This document shows positions 1 through 8,555 of a stretch of 64,000 nucleotides of DNA, piece after piece (within the stretch, counting starts at the first letter, position 1; each line of letters begins with the position of its first letter). Source of the DNA: Brevundimonas sp. ASV9 (GTDB lineage: Bacteria > Pseudomonadota > Alphaproteobacteria > Caulobacterales > Caulobacteraceae); the NCBI RefSeq assembly GCF_016429195.1, contig NZ_JAELUF010000005.1:1-64000 (forward strand), written 5' to 3'. The notes under the pieces were generated by a model. That model ran no database searches. It was given only the letters and a program-made list of their open reading frames with translations, and was not told the DNA's origin. Both the position numbers and the translations under genes were made by a program.

Positions 1-1043
1 GGGGCAATGTCTCGACGCCCGTCGCGGCGCCGAAACCGGCCCCGAAACCGGCGGAGAATGCGACGGCGGCTTCCGCCGCGGTTTCGACGGCTCAAAGGGC
101 GCCTTCAGCGACTGCGCTGTCCAAGCCTGTGCCGGCTTTGACAGGCCGCGCGCCCGGCGAACGCCCGTCGGCCTCGCCGGCCGTGCGCAATCGCGCGCGG
201 GACCTGGGCGTCGATCTGACCTTCGTGCCCGGTTCCGGCCCGGCGGGTCGGATCACGCACGAGGATCTGGACGGCTTCATCGCGCGTGGCGGTTCGCAAC
301 CCGCGTCGGCGCCGTCCGGCGGCGGCTCGACCTATGCGAAGACGCAAGGGACGACCGAGGTCAAGATCATCGGCCTGCGCCGCAAGATTGCGGAGAAGAT
401 GGCCGAGAGCGTGCGCCGCATTCCCCACATCACCTATGTCGAGGAGATCGACATGACGGCGGTGGAGGAGCTGCGCGCCCATCTGAACGCGACGAAGTCC
501 AAGGATCAGCCCAAGCTGAACGTCCTGCCCTTCATCGCCCGCGCCATCGTGGTCGCCCTGCGCGACCAGCCCCAGATCAACGCCACCTATGACGACGAAG
601 CCGGCGTCCTGACCCAGCACGCCCCGGTCCATCTGGGCATCGCCGCCCAGACGCCGAACGGCTTGATGGTGCCGGTGGTCCGCCATGCCGAGGCGCGCGA
701 CCCCTACGATACGGCGCTGGAAATCGCCCGCGTCTCGGGCGCGGCCAAGGACGGTTCGGCCAAGCGTGAAGAGCTGTCGGGTTCGACCATCACCATCACC
801 TCGCTGGGCACGCTGGGCGGGGTGGTCCACACGCCGATCATCAACCACCCCGAGGTCGCCATCGTTGGTCCGAACAAGATCGCCGAACGGGTCGTGGTCA
901 AGGACGGCCAGATGGTCGTGCGCAAGATGATGAACCTGTCGTCCAGCTTCGATCACCGCATCGTCGACGGTCACGACGCGGCGGTGTTCGTGCAGCGGAT
1001 CAAGGGGCTTCTGGAAAACCCGGCGACGCTGTGGATGGGGTGA
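1..1043 (+). CDS. bkdB: Branched-chain 2-oxoacid dehydrogenase E2 component (lipoamide acyltransferase), 5' truncated by window edge
   Basis: The frame is open from base 3, so the N-terminal lipoyl domain lies outside the window. What remains is an Ala/Pro-rich linker, a peripheral subunit-binding domain (about 168-285, with the SPAVRNRARDLGVDL type core) and the catalytic acyltransferase domain. The last carries DHRIVDG near 951-971, the active-site His and Asp of the family. The EEIDMT motif after PHITYV and the C-terminal LLENPATLW match the branched-chain E2 branch better than PDH or OGDH E2; this is family knowledge, not a search. E2 transfers the acyl group from E1 to CoA in valine/leucine/isoleucine breakdown in the cytoplasm. 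The E3 gene lies downstream, separated by one small gene. Confidence 0.93.
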   Translation, partial: GNVSTPVAAPKPAPKPAENATAASAAVSTAQRAPSATALSKPVPALTGRAPGERPSASPAVRNRARDLGVDLTFVPGSGPAGRITHEDLDGFIARGGSQPASAPSGGGSTYAKTQGTTEVKIIGLRRKIAEKMAESVRRIPHITYVEEIDMTAVEELRAHLNATKSKDQPKLNVLPFIARAIVVALRDQPQINATYDDEAGVLTQHAPVHLGIAAQTPNGLMVPVVRHAEARDPYDTALEIARVSGAAKDGSAKREELSGSTITITSLGTLGGVVHTPIINHPEVAIVGPNKIAERVVVKDGQMVVRKMMNLSSSFDHRIVDGHDAAVFVQRIKGLLENPATLWMG

Positions 1044-1124
1044 TGCCCATTTTCTAAGCGGGAAAGCGAGGTCCGCCCGCGCCTATGGCTATCACCTCGA
1101 ATTTGGCGCCATGGCTCTTGATGA

Positions 1125-1148
1125 TCCTCTCTCGTCGCCGAGAGAGGA
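1125..1148 (+). terminator. Strong hairpin between E2 gene and small secreted-protein gene
   Basis: Perfect 10-bp stem TCCTCTCTCG / CGAGAGAGGA with a TCGC loop. It starts 82 bp after the E2 stop and ends 26 bp before the next ATG. There is no T-run after it, so it is not a classic intrinsic terminator. It may be an attenuator, an mRNA-end stabiliser or a processing site that sets E2 against E3 expression. Confidence 0.5.
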
Positions 1149-1174
1149 GCATCGGGAATCGGAAGGGTAATGTG

Positions 1175-1633
1175 ATGCGGCAAGTCAAAGTCAAAGCGCT
1201 GACCATCGGCGTCAGCCTGCTAGCAGCCGTCGGCGTCGTCGCCTCGTCCGCTAACGCCTGCATTCCCGAGCCGCCGCCGGCATGGTCGTCTCTGCTACGG
1301 AACGATGGGCCGGCGCTGTTCATCGGGCGGGTGACGACGGTGGAGCGTTTGCCGGAACCCAGCCGGACGCCGACCATCGAGGTCATTCAATCCAAGGCGA
1401 CCATCGCCAGACTGGAAACGCTTCAAGGCGCCCCGCAAGAGACATACACCCTGACCGCTGCGGAAACCGCCCGTCCGCTGGGCGGCTATCAAGGCATGAT
1501 TTGCGTCGATTTCCAGCGCGTCAAACCCGGCGACATCGTTTTGGCCATGGAAACCGGATCCGGTGCGGTCCGCGTTGTCGAGCCCCAGCAAGTTCCTCCG
1601 CAGTTCAGCACCCGCCTTGAGGCCTATCGTTGA
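1175..1633 (+). CDS. Small secreted hypothetical protein between E2 and E3 genes
   Basis: 152 residues. The ATG at 1175 is preferred over an upstream ATG at 1085: it follows GGAAGGG and begins a clean Sec signal peptide (MRQVKVK, hydrophobic core about residues 8-22, SANA before Cys). The mature protein is short, Pro-rich at first, with two Cys residues (one right after the predicted cleavage site, one in GMICVDF), so a disulphide in the periplasm is possible. No family is recognised. Its stop overlaps the TTG start of lpdA, so the two are translationally coupled. A periplasmic protein inside a cytoplasmic dehydrogenase operon is odd. Confidence 0.75.
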   Translation: MRQVKVKALTIGVSLLAAVGVVASSANACIPEPPPAWSSLLRNDGPALFIGRVTTVERLPEPSRTPTIEVIQSKATIARLETLQGAPQETYTLTAAETARPLGGYQGMICVDFQRVKPGDIVLAMETGSGAVRVVEPQQVPPQFSTRLEAYR

Positions 1634-3027
1634 CCCAAACCCTGAAAACCAAAGTCCTGATCATCGGCGCGGGCACCGGCGGCTATGTCGCGGGCATCCG
1701 TTGCGGCCAACTGGGGCTGGATACCGTGCTGGTCGATGGCGGCGACGGGCTGGGCGGCACCTGCCTGAACGTCGGCTGCATTCCGTCCAAGGCCATTATC
1801 CATGCGGCAGGCAAGTTCGAGACGGTGACCAAGGCGGCCGGCGGCGGGACGCTGGGCATAACGGCGGCGGCGCCGGCCATCGACCTGTCGCAGACGGTCG
1901 AATGGAAGGACGGGATCGTCCGTAAGCTGAACGCCGGGGTTGCGACCCTGCTGAAGAAGGCCAGGGTCAAGGTCATCAAGGGCTGGGCCGAGTTCGCCGA
2001 CGCCAAGACCTGCGTGGTCAAGACCGACGAAGGCGATATCCGCATCACCGCCGAACACGTCATCCTGGCGACCGGGTCCGAGCCGGTCGAGCTGCCCTTC
2101 CTGCCGTTCGGCGGCGACGTCATTTCTTCGACCGAGGCGCTGAGCTTGTCGGACGTTCCAAAGAAGCTGGTCGTCGTGGGCGGCGGCTATATCGGGCTGG
2201 AGCTGGGCATCGCCTATCGCAAGCTGGGCGCCGAGGTGGCCATCGTCGAAATGGCCGACCGCATCCTGCCGCTCTACGACAAGGCCCTGACCGATCCGGT
2301 CGCCAAATGGCTGGAGAAGCATGGCGTCGAGCTGCATCTGGGGGCGCGCGCCGGGGGCTTCGGCGACGGAAAGCTGTCGATCACGACGAAGGACGGCGAG
2401 CCGCTGCAACTGGACGCCGACAAGGTGCTGGTCACGGTCGGTCGGCGTCCGCGTACGCAAGGCTGGGGTCTGGAAAACATGGGCGTGGCCATGGCCGGTC
2501 CGTTCGTGAAGATCGACCAGCGCTGCGCCACCTCGATGAAGAACGTCTGGGCGGTCGGCGACCTGACCGGCGAACCCATGCTGGCCCACAAGGGTTCGGC
2601 CCAGGGCGAAGTGGTCGCCGAAATCATCGCCGGCCATGACCGCATCTTCGACCCCGTCACCATCGCCGCGGTCTGTTTCACCGAGCCGGAAATCGTCTCG
2701 GCCGGTCTGGGCCCGAACGAGGTCGCGGGCCGCGACGATGTGATCCAGTCGGTCTTCCCCTTCGCCGCCATCGGCCGCGCCCTGGCCATCGAGGCGGGCG
2801 AGGACGGCGGCTTCGTGCGGGTGATCGCGAACAAGAGCGACCACCGCATCCTGGGCATTCAGGCGGTCGGCCAGCATGTGTCGGAACTGTCCAACAGCTT
2901 CGCCCAGATGCTGGAGATGGGGGCGGTTCTGGAAGACGTCGCCGGGACGATTCACGTCCACCCGACGCTGGGCGAGGCCTTCCACGAGGCCAGCCTGCGC
3001 GCCCTCGGGCACGCCATCCACATCTGA
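1630..3027 (+). CDS. lpdA: Dihydrolipoyl dehydrogenase (E3)
   Basis: 465 residues, the usual length. Start is TTG at 1630, overlapping the stop of the previous gene (TTGA), with the family N-terminus right after it: [12 protein letters not shown] for FAD binding, then GGTCLNVGC with the redox-active disulphide, a second dinucleotide fold [13 protein letters not shown] for NAD, and the dimer-interface [13 protein letters not shown] carrying the catalytic His-Glu pair. It reoxidises dihydrolipoamide on E2 and passes electrons to NAD+. The context makes it the E3 of the branched-chain complex. It ends directly against the convergent SDR gene with no spacer. Confidence 0.95.
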   Translation: MTQTLKTKVLIIGAGTGGYVAGIRCGQLGLDTVLVDGGDGLGGTCLNVGCIPSKAIIHAAGKFETVTKAAGGGTLGITAAAPAIDLSQTVEWKDGIVRKLNAGVATLLKKARVKVIKGWAEFADAKTCVVKTDEGDIRITAEHVILATGSEPVELPFLPFGGDVISSTEALSLSDVPKKLVVVGGGYIGLELGIAYRKLGAEVAIVEMADRILPLYDKALTDPVAKWLEKHGVELHLGARAGGFGDGKLSITTKDGEPLQLDADKVLVTVGRRPRTQGWGLENMGVAMAGPFVKIDQRCATSMKNVWAVGDLTGEPMLAHKGSAQGEVVAEIIAGHDRIFDPVTIAAVCFTEPEIVSAGLGPNEVAGRDDVIQSVFPFAAIGRALAIEAGEDGGFVRVIANKSDHRILGIQAVGQHVSELSNSFAQMLEMGAVLEDVAGTIHVHPTLGEAFHEASLRALGHAIHI

Positions 3028-3825
3028 TCAGATCCGGTCCAGCCGCTTCGCATGGTTCGCCACCATGCGGAGCGCCAGGCCGCCGGGCAGGAAGCGGGCC
3101 AGTCCGGCCATGACGTTGTTCATGACGCCGGGGGTGACGCTGGGACGGTTGGCCTCGCACGCGTGATAGCCGATGCGCGCCACGCGCGCGGCGTCCATCC
3201 ACATCCAGGCCGGATAGGCGCTGGAGACCTGCTCGCGCGAGCCGTTGACGTCGTGGAACTCGGTCAGGGTGTAGCCGGGGTTCAGCACCGTCACGTGAAC
3301 GCCGGTCCCCTGCGTCTCAAGATGCAGGCCCTGCGACGCCTTGATCAGGAAGCTCTTGATCGGTCCGTACAGGGTGTCGCCCCCGGTCGCGGGCATCTGG
3401 CCGGCCAGCGAGGCGACGTTCAGCACCCGGCCGAAGTCCCGCTGGATCATGCCGGGCAGCAACAGGCGCGACAGCTCGACCGGCGCGGTCAGCATGACCT
3501 GAATCATGGCGCGGTGCGCGCTCAGATCGGTGTCCAGAAAGCCGGTGACCCGGCTGAATCCCGCATTGTTGACCAGTCCGTCGACGGTCAGGTCGTGGGC
3601 CGCGATGGTTGCGACCAGCCGCTCGGGCGCTGTGGGATCGGACAGGTCTTCGGGGATCACGGTCGCGGTCACGCCGTGGGCGGCGGTCAGGTCGTCGGCT
3701 AGGGCCTGCAACGGGGCTTGGCGACGCGCCGTCAGAATCACATTCCAGCCCTCGGCGGCATAGGTCCGGGCCAGGGCCGCGCCGATGCCGGCCGAGGCGC
3801 CGGTGATCAGGACAGACCGGTTCAC
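3028..3825 (-). CDS. SDR-family NAD(P)-dependent oxidoreductase
   Basis: About 265 residues from a GTG at 3825; the frame is open further back to 3867, but that would overlap the regulator gene by 35 bp. Classical short-chain dehydrogenase: TGASAGIGAAL near the N-terminus for cofactor binding, NNAG in the middle, and catalytic Ser (NVASLAG) with YGPIK as the Tyr-x-x-x-Lys. The YtfG/DltE-like fold suggests a small ketone, aldehyde or alcohol substrate, which the sequence does not name. It begins 8 bp after the stop of the Rrf2 regulator gene on the same strand, so the two are probably one transcript and the SDR is probably under that regulator. Confidence 0.85.
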   Translation of the reverse strand: MNRSVLITGASAGIGAALARTYAAEGWNVILTARRQAPLQALADDLTAAHGVTATVIPEDLSDPTAPERLVATIAAHDLTVDGLVNNAGFSRVTGFLDTDLSAHRAMIQVMLTAPVELSRLLLPGMIQRDFGRVLNVASLAGQMPATGGDTLYGPIKSFLIKASQGLHLETQGTGVHVTVLNPGYTLTEFHDVNGSREQVSSAYPAWMWMDAARVARIGYHACEANRPSVTPGVMNNVMAGLARFLPGGLALRMVANHAKRLDRI

Positions 3826-3832
3826 AGGCCGA

Positions 3833-4303
3833 TCAGGCCGCGACGGGGCAGGACTTGTGCGGCGCATAGGCCGCCAGCGCGATCGGGTTTTCGGCCAGGA
3901 GATCGGCGATGGTGATCTTGGACAGGGCTTCGGTCGCGGCCTCGTCGGCGGCGGTCAGGGCCTTGGCGACCTGGCGCGGGATATGCTCGCTGATCGGGCA
4001 ACCCTTGGCGCCGGCGGGAGGCGAGCCGATGTGGGCGCAGCCATTCACCGCCTTCAGCACCTGATCCAGCCGAATGTCCTCGGGCTGACGCAACAGCCAA
4101 GAGCCGCCGGTCGCCCCCGGACGGGTGGCGATCAGCCCGGCCTTGGCCAGAAGGGCGGTCACACGCCGCACCACGACGGGATTGGTCGGGATGGAGGACG
4201 CCAGCACGCCGCTGGGCATCGCCTGCGCAGGCCCGAACGCGCCCTTGTGGGCCATATAGGCCAGGGCGTGGGCGGCGACGGGGAAGCGTTGGCTGTCTGA
4301 CAT
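3833..4303 (-). CDS. Rrf2-family transcriptional regulator
   Basis: 156 residues from ATG 4303, preceded by AGGAACAG at good spacing; the frame extends to 4348 but has no better start. Winged-helix layout: helices up to residue 30, recognition segment NPVVVRRVTALLAKAGL, wing GATGGSWLL. The C-terminal part has Cys in NGCAHIG and KGCPI plus a Cys near the end (KSCPVAA). IscR and NsrR use three Cys for an Fe-S cluster; here the spacing differs, so this may be a YwnA/CymR-like thiol or substrate sensor. Divergent from kup with a long dyad in between. Confidence 0.87.
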   Translation of the reverse strand: MSDSQRFPVAAHALAYMAHKGAFGPAQAMPSGVLASSIPTNPVVVRRVTALLAKAGLIATRPGATGGSWLLRQPEDIRLDQVLKAVNGCAHIGSPPAGAKGCPISEHIPRQVAKALTAADEAATEALSKITIADLLAENPIALAAYAPHKSCPVAA

Positions 4304-4349
4304 GGTTCTGTTCCTGATGCGAAAATAGGCGTTCAGGGGCCGAATCACA

Positions 4350-4394
4350 AATCGCGCCGCAGAACGCCGAAACCGAATCCGCTGCGGCGCGATT
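4350..4394. promoter_or_regulatory. 13-bp perfect inverted repeat between the Rrf2 regulator and kup
   Basis: AATCGCGCCGCAG at 4350-4362 is repeated inverted as CTGCGGCGCGATT at 4382-4394, with a 19-base spacer. It sits 46 bp upstream of the Rrf2 start and about 77 bp upstream of the kup start. A DNA operator or an RNA stem-loop in either leader are both possible. Confidence 0.55.
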
Positions 4395-4471
4395 GAAGAC
4401 CGCGTGGAATGGGCCTAAAGGCTCGCCGCTTTGAAGGGACCGACGCCGCGTCGGAGACCCGGAGGATACGC

Positions 4472-6448
4472 ATGGCCGGGGACACTCCCCACGACGCGAG
4501 CGCTCCCTCGCCCGCGTCGAACACGCCGGAAAAGCCCACCCACGCCACGGGTCCGGAATCCCACATCCCGGGCGGCCAGGCCGCCAAGCACGGCGGCTTC
4601 TGGGCCCTGACCATCGGCGCGATCGGCGTGGTGTTTGGCGACATCGGCACCAGCCCGCTTTACGCCCTGCGCGAGGCGATCGACCATGCACGCTCCGGCG
4701 TCGGCGGCGATCTGGCCGTGATCGGCGTCGTGTCGCTGGCGTTTTGGGCGCTGATGGTGGTGGTGACGTTCAAATACGTCTTCTTCCTGATGCGCGCCGA
4801 CAACAAGGGCGAGGGCGGCACCCTGTCGCTGATGGCCCTGGCCCAGTTCGCGGTCGGTCGGCGTAGCGCCTGGATCTTCATTCTGGGCGTTTGCGGCGCG
4901 GCCCTTTTCTATGGCGACGGCATCATCACGCCCGCCATCTCGGTCCTGTCCGCGGTCGAAGGCCTGCAGGATGCGCCGGGTCTGGCCGGGCGGCTGGATT
5001 CCTTCATCGTGCCGATCTCGGCCGGCATCCTGATCGCTCTGTTCCTGGTCCAGTCACGCGGCACCGCCAGCCTGGCCAAGTATTTCGGCCCAATCACCGC
5101 CGTCTGGTTCCTGAGCCTGGGCGCGCTGGGCCTGTATCATATCTTCGACGACGTCAGCGTGCTGCGGGCCCTGTCGCCCCACTATGGCGTCATGCTTCTG
5201 CTCAACGATGGCTTCCTAGGTTTCGTGATCCTGGGCAGCGTCTTCCTGGCCGTCACGGGGGCCGAGGCCCTGTATGCCGACATGGGCCATTTCGGAAAGG
5301 CGCCGATCCGCATGGGCTGGCTGGCCTTCGTCCTGCCGTGCCTGACGCTGAACTATCTGGGCCAGGGCGCCCTGATCCTGGACAATCCGGCCGCATCCGA
5401 GAACCCGTTCTGGAACATGGTGCCGCAGTTCGCCTATTGGCCGATGCTGATCCTGGCGACCGCCGCGACCGTCATCGCCTCTCAGGCGGTGATCACCGGC
5501 GCCTTCTCGGTGACGCAGCAGGCGGTGCAACTGGGCCTTCTGCCGCGCATCGACATCAAGAACACCTCCGAGACCCAGGCCGGCCAGATCTTCGTGCCGG
5601 CGGTCAACACCTTCCTGATGGTCGGGGTGCTGGTGCTGCTGGTCGTGTTCCAGAGCTCGCATAACCTGACCGCCGCCTATGGCGTGGCGGTGACCGGCAC
5701 CATGCTGGTCAATACGCTGATGGCCTATTCGGTTATCCGCAAGGGCTGGAAGTGGCCGATGTGGGCGGTGGCGGGGACCCTCATTCCGTTCGCCTTCATC
5801 GACAGCGTCTTCCTGACATCCAACCTGCTGAAGATTCCGGATGGGGCGTGGATGCCGCTGGTGCTGGGCGCCCTGCTGGTCGTCGTGATGTGGACCTGGG
5901 TGCGGGGGACGCAGATTCTGACGACCAAGACGCGCAAGGACAGCCTGCCGCTGAACGATCTGATCGAGATGCTTCAGGCCCGTCCGCCGCACCGTGCTCC
6001 GGGCATGGCCATCTTCCTGACCTCGGATCCCGATGTCGCGCCGGTCGCCCTGATGCACAATCTCAAGCACAACAAGGTGCTTCACGAGAAGAACGTCATC
6101 CTGACCGTGCGCACCTCCGAGCGCCCGCGCGTCAAGGAAGCCGACCGGGTGCGAATGGAGCCGATCAACGACGACTTCAAGAAGGTCACGGTCACCTACG
6201 GCTTCATGGAAACGCCGAACGTGCCGCGTGCGCTGGGCCTGTGCCGCAAGCAGGGGCTGAAGTTCGACATCATGTCGACCAGCTTCTTCCTGGGTCGCCG
6301 TTCGCTGATCCCGTCGGCGCGTCAGGGCATGCCGCTGTGGCAGGACAAGCTGTTCATCTTCCTGATGCGTAACGCCGCCAATCCGACGGACTTCTTCCAC
6401 ATCCCGCCCGGCCGCGTGGTCGAGCTGGGCGCGCAGGTGGCGGTATGA
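4472..6448 (+). CDS. kup: Kup-family low-affinity K+ uptake permease
   Basis: About 658 residues from ATG 4472, chosen because GGAGGA lies 9 bp before it; an upstream ATG at 4409 has no such site. A hydrophilic Pro/Ser N-tail is followed by the Kup signature GAIGVVFGDIGTSPLYALREA, about twelve membrane helices to residue 500, and a cytoplasmic C-terminal domain of about 150 residues. Kup transporters are K+/H+ symporters of the inner membrane. The first helix carries the conserved Asp of GDIGTSPLY, and YGDGIITPAISVLSA is also typical. Its stop overlaps the start of rsmB (ATGA). Confidence 0.94.
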   Translation: MAGDTPHDASAPSPASNTPEKPTHATGPESHIPGGQAAKHGGFWALTIGAIGVVFGDIGTSPLYALREAIDHARSGVGGDLAVIGVVSLAFWALMVVVTFKYVFFLMRADNKGEGGTLSLMALAQFAVGRRSAWIFILGVCGAALFYGDGIITPAISVLSAVEGLQDAPGLAGRLDSFIVPISAGILIALFLVQSRGTASLAKYFGPITAVWFLSLGALGLYHIFDDVSVLRALSPHYGVMLLLNDGFLGFVILGSVFLAVTGAEALYADMGHFGKAPIRMGWLAFVLPCLTLNYLGQGALILDNPAASENPFWNMVPQFAYWPMLILATAATVIASQAVITGAFSVTQQAVQLGLLPRIDIKNTSETQAGQIFVPAVNTFLMVGVLVLLVVFQSSHNLTAAYGVAVTGTMLVNTLMAYSVIRKGWKWPMWAVAGTLIPFAFIDSVFLTSNLLKIPDGAWMPLVLGALLVVVMWTWVRGTQILTTKTRKDSLPLNDLIEMLQARPPHRAPGMAIFLTSDPDVAPVALMHNLKHNKVLHEKNVILTVRTSERPRVKEADRVRMEPINDDFKKVTVTYGFMETPNVPRALGLCRKQGLKFDIMSTSFFLGRRSLIPSARQGMPLWQDKLFIFLMRNAANPTDFFHIPPGRVVELGAQVAV

Positions 6449-7833
6449 GCACCGAGGGACGGGGCGGCCAGAGCTCGCAGGCGCGCGGCCGTCGCATGGC
6501 CACCAAGGGCCGTCCGCGCCCGGCCTCTGCCGAGGCCGCTCAAGGGCCGTCGCAGGACGACATCGGCGTCGAAGCCCGCGTCGTCGCCGGCATTCTGCTG
6601 AACGCTGCGCTGGAGAAGCGCAACGGCCTGGACGAAGCCCTGTCTCAGCCTGCCGCACGCACGCTGGAGCCGGTGGACCGCGCCTTCGCCCGGGCCGTGG
6701 CCATGGCGGCCCTGCGTCGTTTGGGCGAGATCGACCAGATCCTGGATCGCCGCCTGAAGAAGTCGCCGCCCGAGGCTGTGCGCACCCTGATGCGCATCGC
6801 CCTGGCCCAGACTCTGGTGCTGGAAACGCCCGCCTTCGCCGCCGTCTCGACGGCGGTGAAACTGGCCGAGCGCGATCCCAAGACCCGGCCCTACAAGAAT
6901 CTGGTCAATGCGGTGCTGCGCGGGGTTGGGCGTGAAGGCCCCGGCCTGACGACGGCCGAGAGCAATCTGCCGGACTGGATCGCGGCGCGCTGGAAGGCGA
7001 CCTATGGCGAGGCCGCCCTGGCGGGTCTGGCCTTGGCCGCGCGCGAAGAACCCGCGACCGACCTCAGCCTGAAGCCAGGCGTTGATCCCGCCGCGGTCGC
7101 CGCCGCTGTCGAGGGCGAGGTTCTGTCCGGTGGCACGGTTCGCACCGGCCGTCGCGGCGATGTGGCCGGATGGCCCGGTTTCGAGGACGGCGACTGGTGG
7201 GTCCAGGACGGGGCCGCCGCCGTGCCCGGCCGGCTGCTGGATGTGAAGCCCGGCGAGACGGCGCTCGACATGTGCGCCGCGCCTGGAGGCAAGACGCTTC
7301 AACTGGCGGCCGCCGGCGCCACGGTCGTCGCGCTCGACCGATCCGCCCCGCGCCTGAAGCGCCTGACGCAGAATCTTGAGCGGACCGGCCTGACCGCTGA
7401 GGTCGTCGCCGTCCCGGCCGAGGACTGGGAGGACGCCCGCACCTTCGACGCCGTTCTGCTGGATGCGCCCTGCACCGCGACGGGCACCTTCCGCCGCAAT
7501 CCGGAGGTCCTGCGCGCCACCAAACCGGCAGAGGTCGCCAAATTGGCGGACGTTCAGCACCGACTGCTCGACGCCGCCGCCGAACGCGTCAAACCGGGCG
7601 GCCGTCTGGTCTATTGCACCTGCTCGCTGGAGCGCGAGGAGGGCGAGACCCAGATCATCGCCTTCCTGCGTCGCAATCCTGCCTTCCGCACCGTCGCTTC
7701 CGATCCGGTCGCCGTCGGCGCCCCGCCCGAGGCGCTGACGCCCGAAGGCTGGCTGCGCATCCTGCCCTCCATGTGGGCCGAACACGGCGGACTGGACGGC
7801 TTCTTCGCGGCCAGGCTGGAACGGGTGTCCTGA
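6445..7833 (+). CDS. rsmB: RsmB-family 16S rRNA m5C methyltransferase
   Basis: 462 residues. The N-terminal 160 residues form a NusB-like helical RNA-binding domain (RAFARAVAMAALRRLGEID, PYKNLVNAVLRGV). The C-terminal half is the SAM-dependent catalytic domain with DMCAAPGGKTLQL for SAM binding, DAPCTATGTFRRNPE holding the Cys that releases product, and YCTCSLEREEGE holding the catalytic nucleophile Cys. E. coli RsmB methylates C967 of 16S rRNA; the same target is inferred here. Start ATG overlaps the kup stop by 4 bp. Confidence 0.93.
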   Translation: MSTEGRGGQSSQARGRRMATKGRPRPASAEAAQGPSQDDIGVEARVVAGILLNAALEKRNGLDEALSQPAARTLEPVDRAFARAVAMAALRRLGEIDQILDRRLKKSPPEAVRTLMRIALAQTLVLETPAFAAVSTAVKLAERDPKTRPYKNLVNAVLRGVGREGPGLTTAESNLPDWIAARWKATYGEAALAGLALAAREEPATDLSLKPGVDPAAVAAAVEGEVLSGGTVRTGRRGDVAGWPGFEDGDWWVQDGAAAVPGRLLDVKPGETALDMCAAPGGKTLQLAAAGATVVALDRSAPRLKRLTQNLERTGLTAEVVAVPAEDWEDARTFDAVLLDAPCTATGTFRRNPEVLRATKPAEVAKLADVQHRLLDAAAERVKPGGRLVYCTCSLEREEGETQIIAFLRRNPAFRTVASDPVAVGAPPEALTPEGWLRILPSMWAEHGGLDGFFAARLERVS

Positions 7834-7880
7834 GCGGGAGCGCCTTGCTCCTGCCCGCAACCCGCCTTATCCGGAAGGCC

Positions 7881-8555
7881 ATGGCCGTTACCCCTCTGAT
7901 CTGCCCGTCGATCCTCGCCAGCGATTTCGCGCGGCTGGGTGAAGAAGTCCGCGCGCTGGAAGCGGCGGGCGCCGACTGGATTCATGTCGATGTGATGGAC
8001 GGGCATTTTGTGCCGAACATCACGCTCGGCCCCGACATCGTGAAGGCGATCCGACCGCACACGACCCTGCCGTTCGACGTGCATCTGATGGTCGCGCCGG
8101 TGGATCCCTGGCTGGAGGCGTTCCGCGAGGCGGGCGCCGATGTCCTGACCGTCCATCCTGAAAGCGGGCCGCACCTGCATCGCACCCTGGGTCGCATTCG
8201 CCAGCTAGGCGCCAAGGCGGGCGTCGTGTTCAATCCGGCGACGCCGTTGTCGATCCTGGAAGAGGTGGTCGATCTGGTCGATCTGGTGTTGATCATGTCG
8301 GTCAACCCGGGCTTCGGTGGTCAGAAATTTATCGACAGTTCGCTGAAGAAGATCGCGGGCGCGCGAGCCATTCTCGACCGCGCCGGTTCGTCGGCTCACC
8401 TTCAGGTGGACGGCGGCGTGACCTCCGCCAATGCCGCCGCCTGCGTCGCCGCCGGCGCGGATGCGCTGGTCGCCGGCTCGTTCGTGTTCAAGGGCGATTA
8501 CGCGACCAATATCGCCGCCCTGAAGGCCGCGCCGGCTGCTCAGAGCTTCGCGTGA
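7881..8555 (+). CDS. rpe: Ribulose-phosphate 3-epimerase
   Basis: 224 residues, normal length for the (beta/alpha)8 epimerase that interconverts ribulose-5-P and xylulose-5-P. ATG 7881 follows CCGGAAGG and gives the family start MAVTPLICPSILASDFARL. Metal and catalytic landmarks are present: IHVDVMDGHFVPN, DVHLMV, MSVNPGFGGQKF, and VDGGV followed by the phosphate-binding GADALVAGS. It lies 47 bp after rsmB and its stop overlaps the GTG of the next gene, so rsmB-rpe-heparinase-like protein look like one transcription unit. Confidence 0.97.
   Translation: MAVTPLICPSILASDFARLGEEVRALEAAGADWIHVDVMDGHFVPNITLGPDIVKAIRPHTTLPFDVHLMVAPVDPWLEAFREAGADVLTVHPESGPHLHRTLGRIRQLGAKAGVVFNPATPLSILEEVVDLVDLVLIMSVNPGFGGQKFIDSSLKKIAGARAILDRAGSSAHLQVDGGVTSANAAACVAAGADALVAGSFVFKGDYATNIAALKAAPAAQSFA

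Noticed and set aside
105-974. Long minus-strand frame opposite the E2 gene
   Set aside because: Shadow of the GC-rich E2 coding sequence. The same applies to long antisense frames over lpdA, kup, rsmB, purH, the phosphomannomutase, the GT4 at 56170 and putA.
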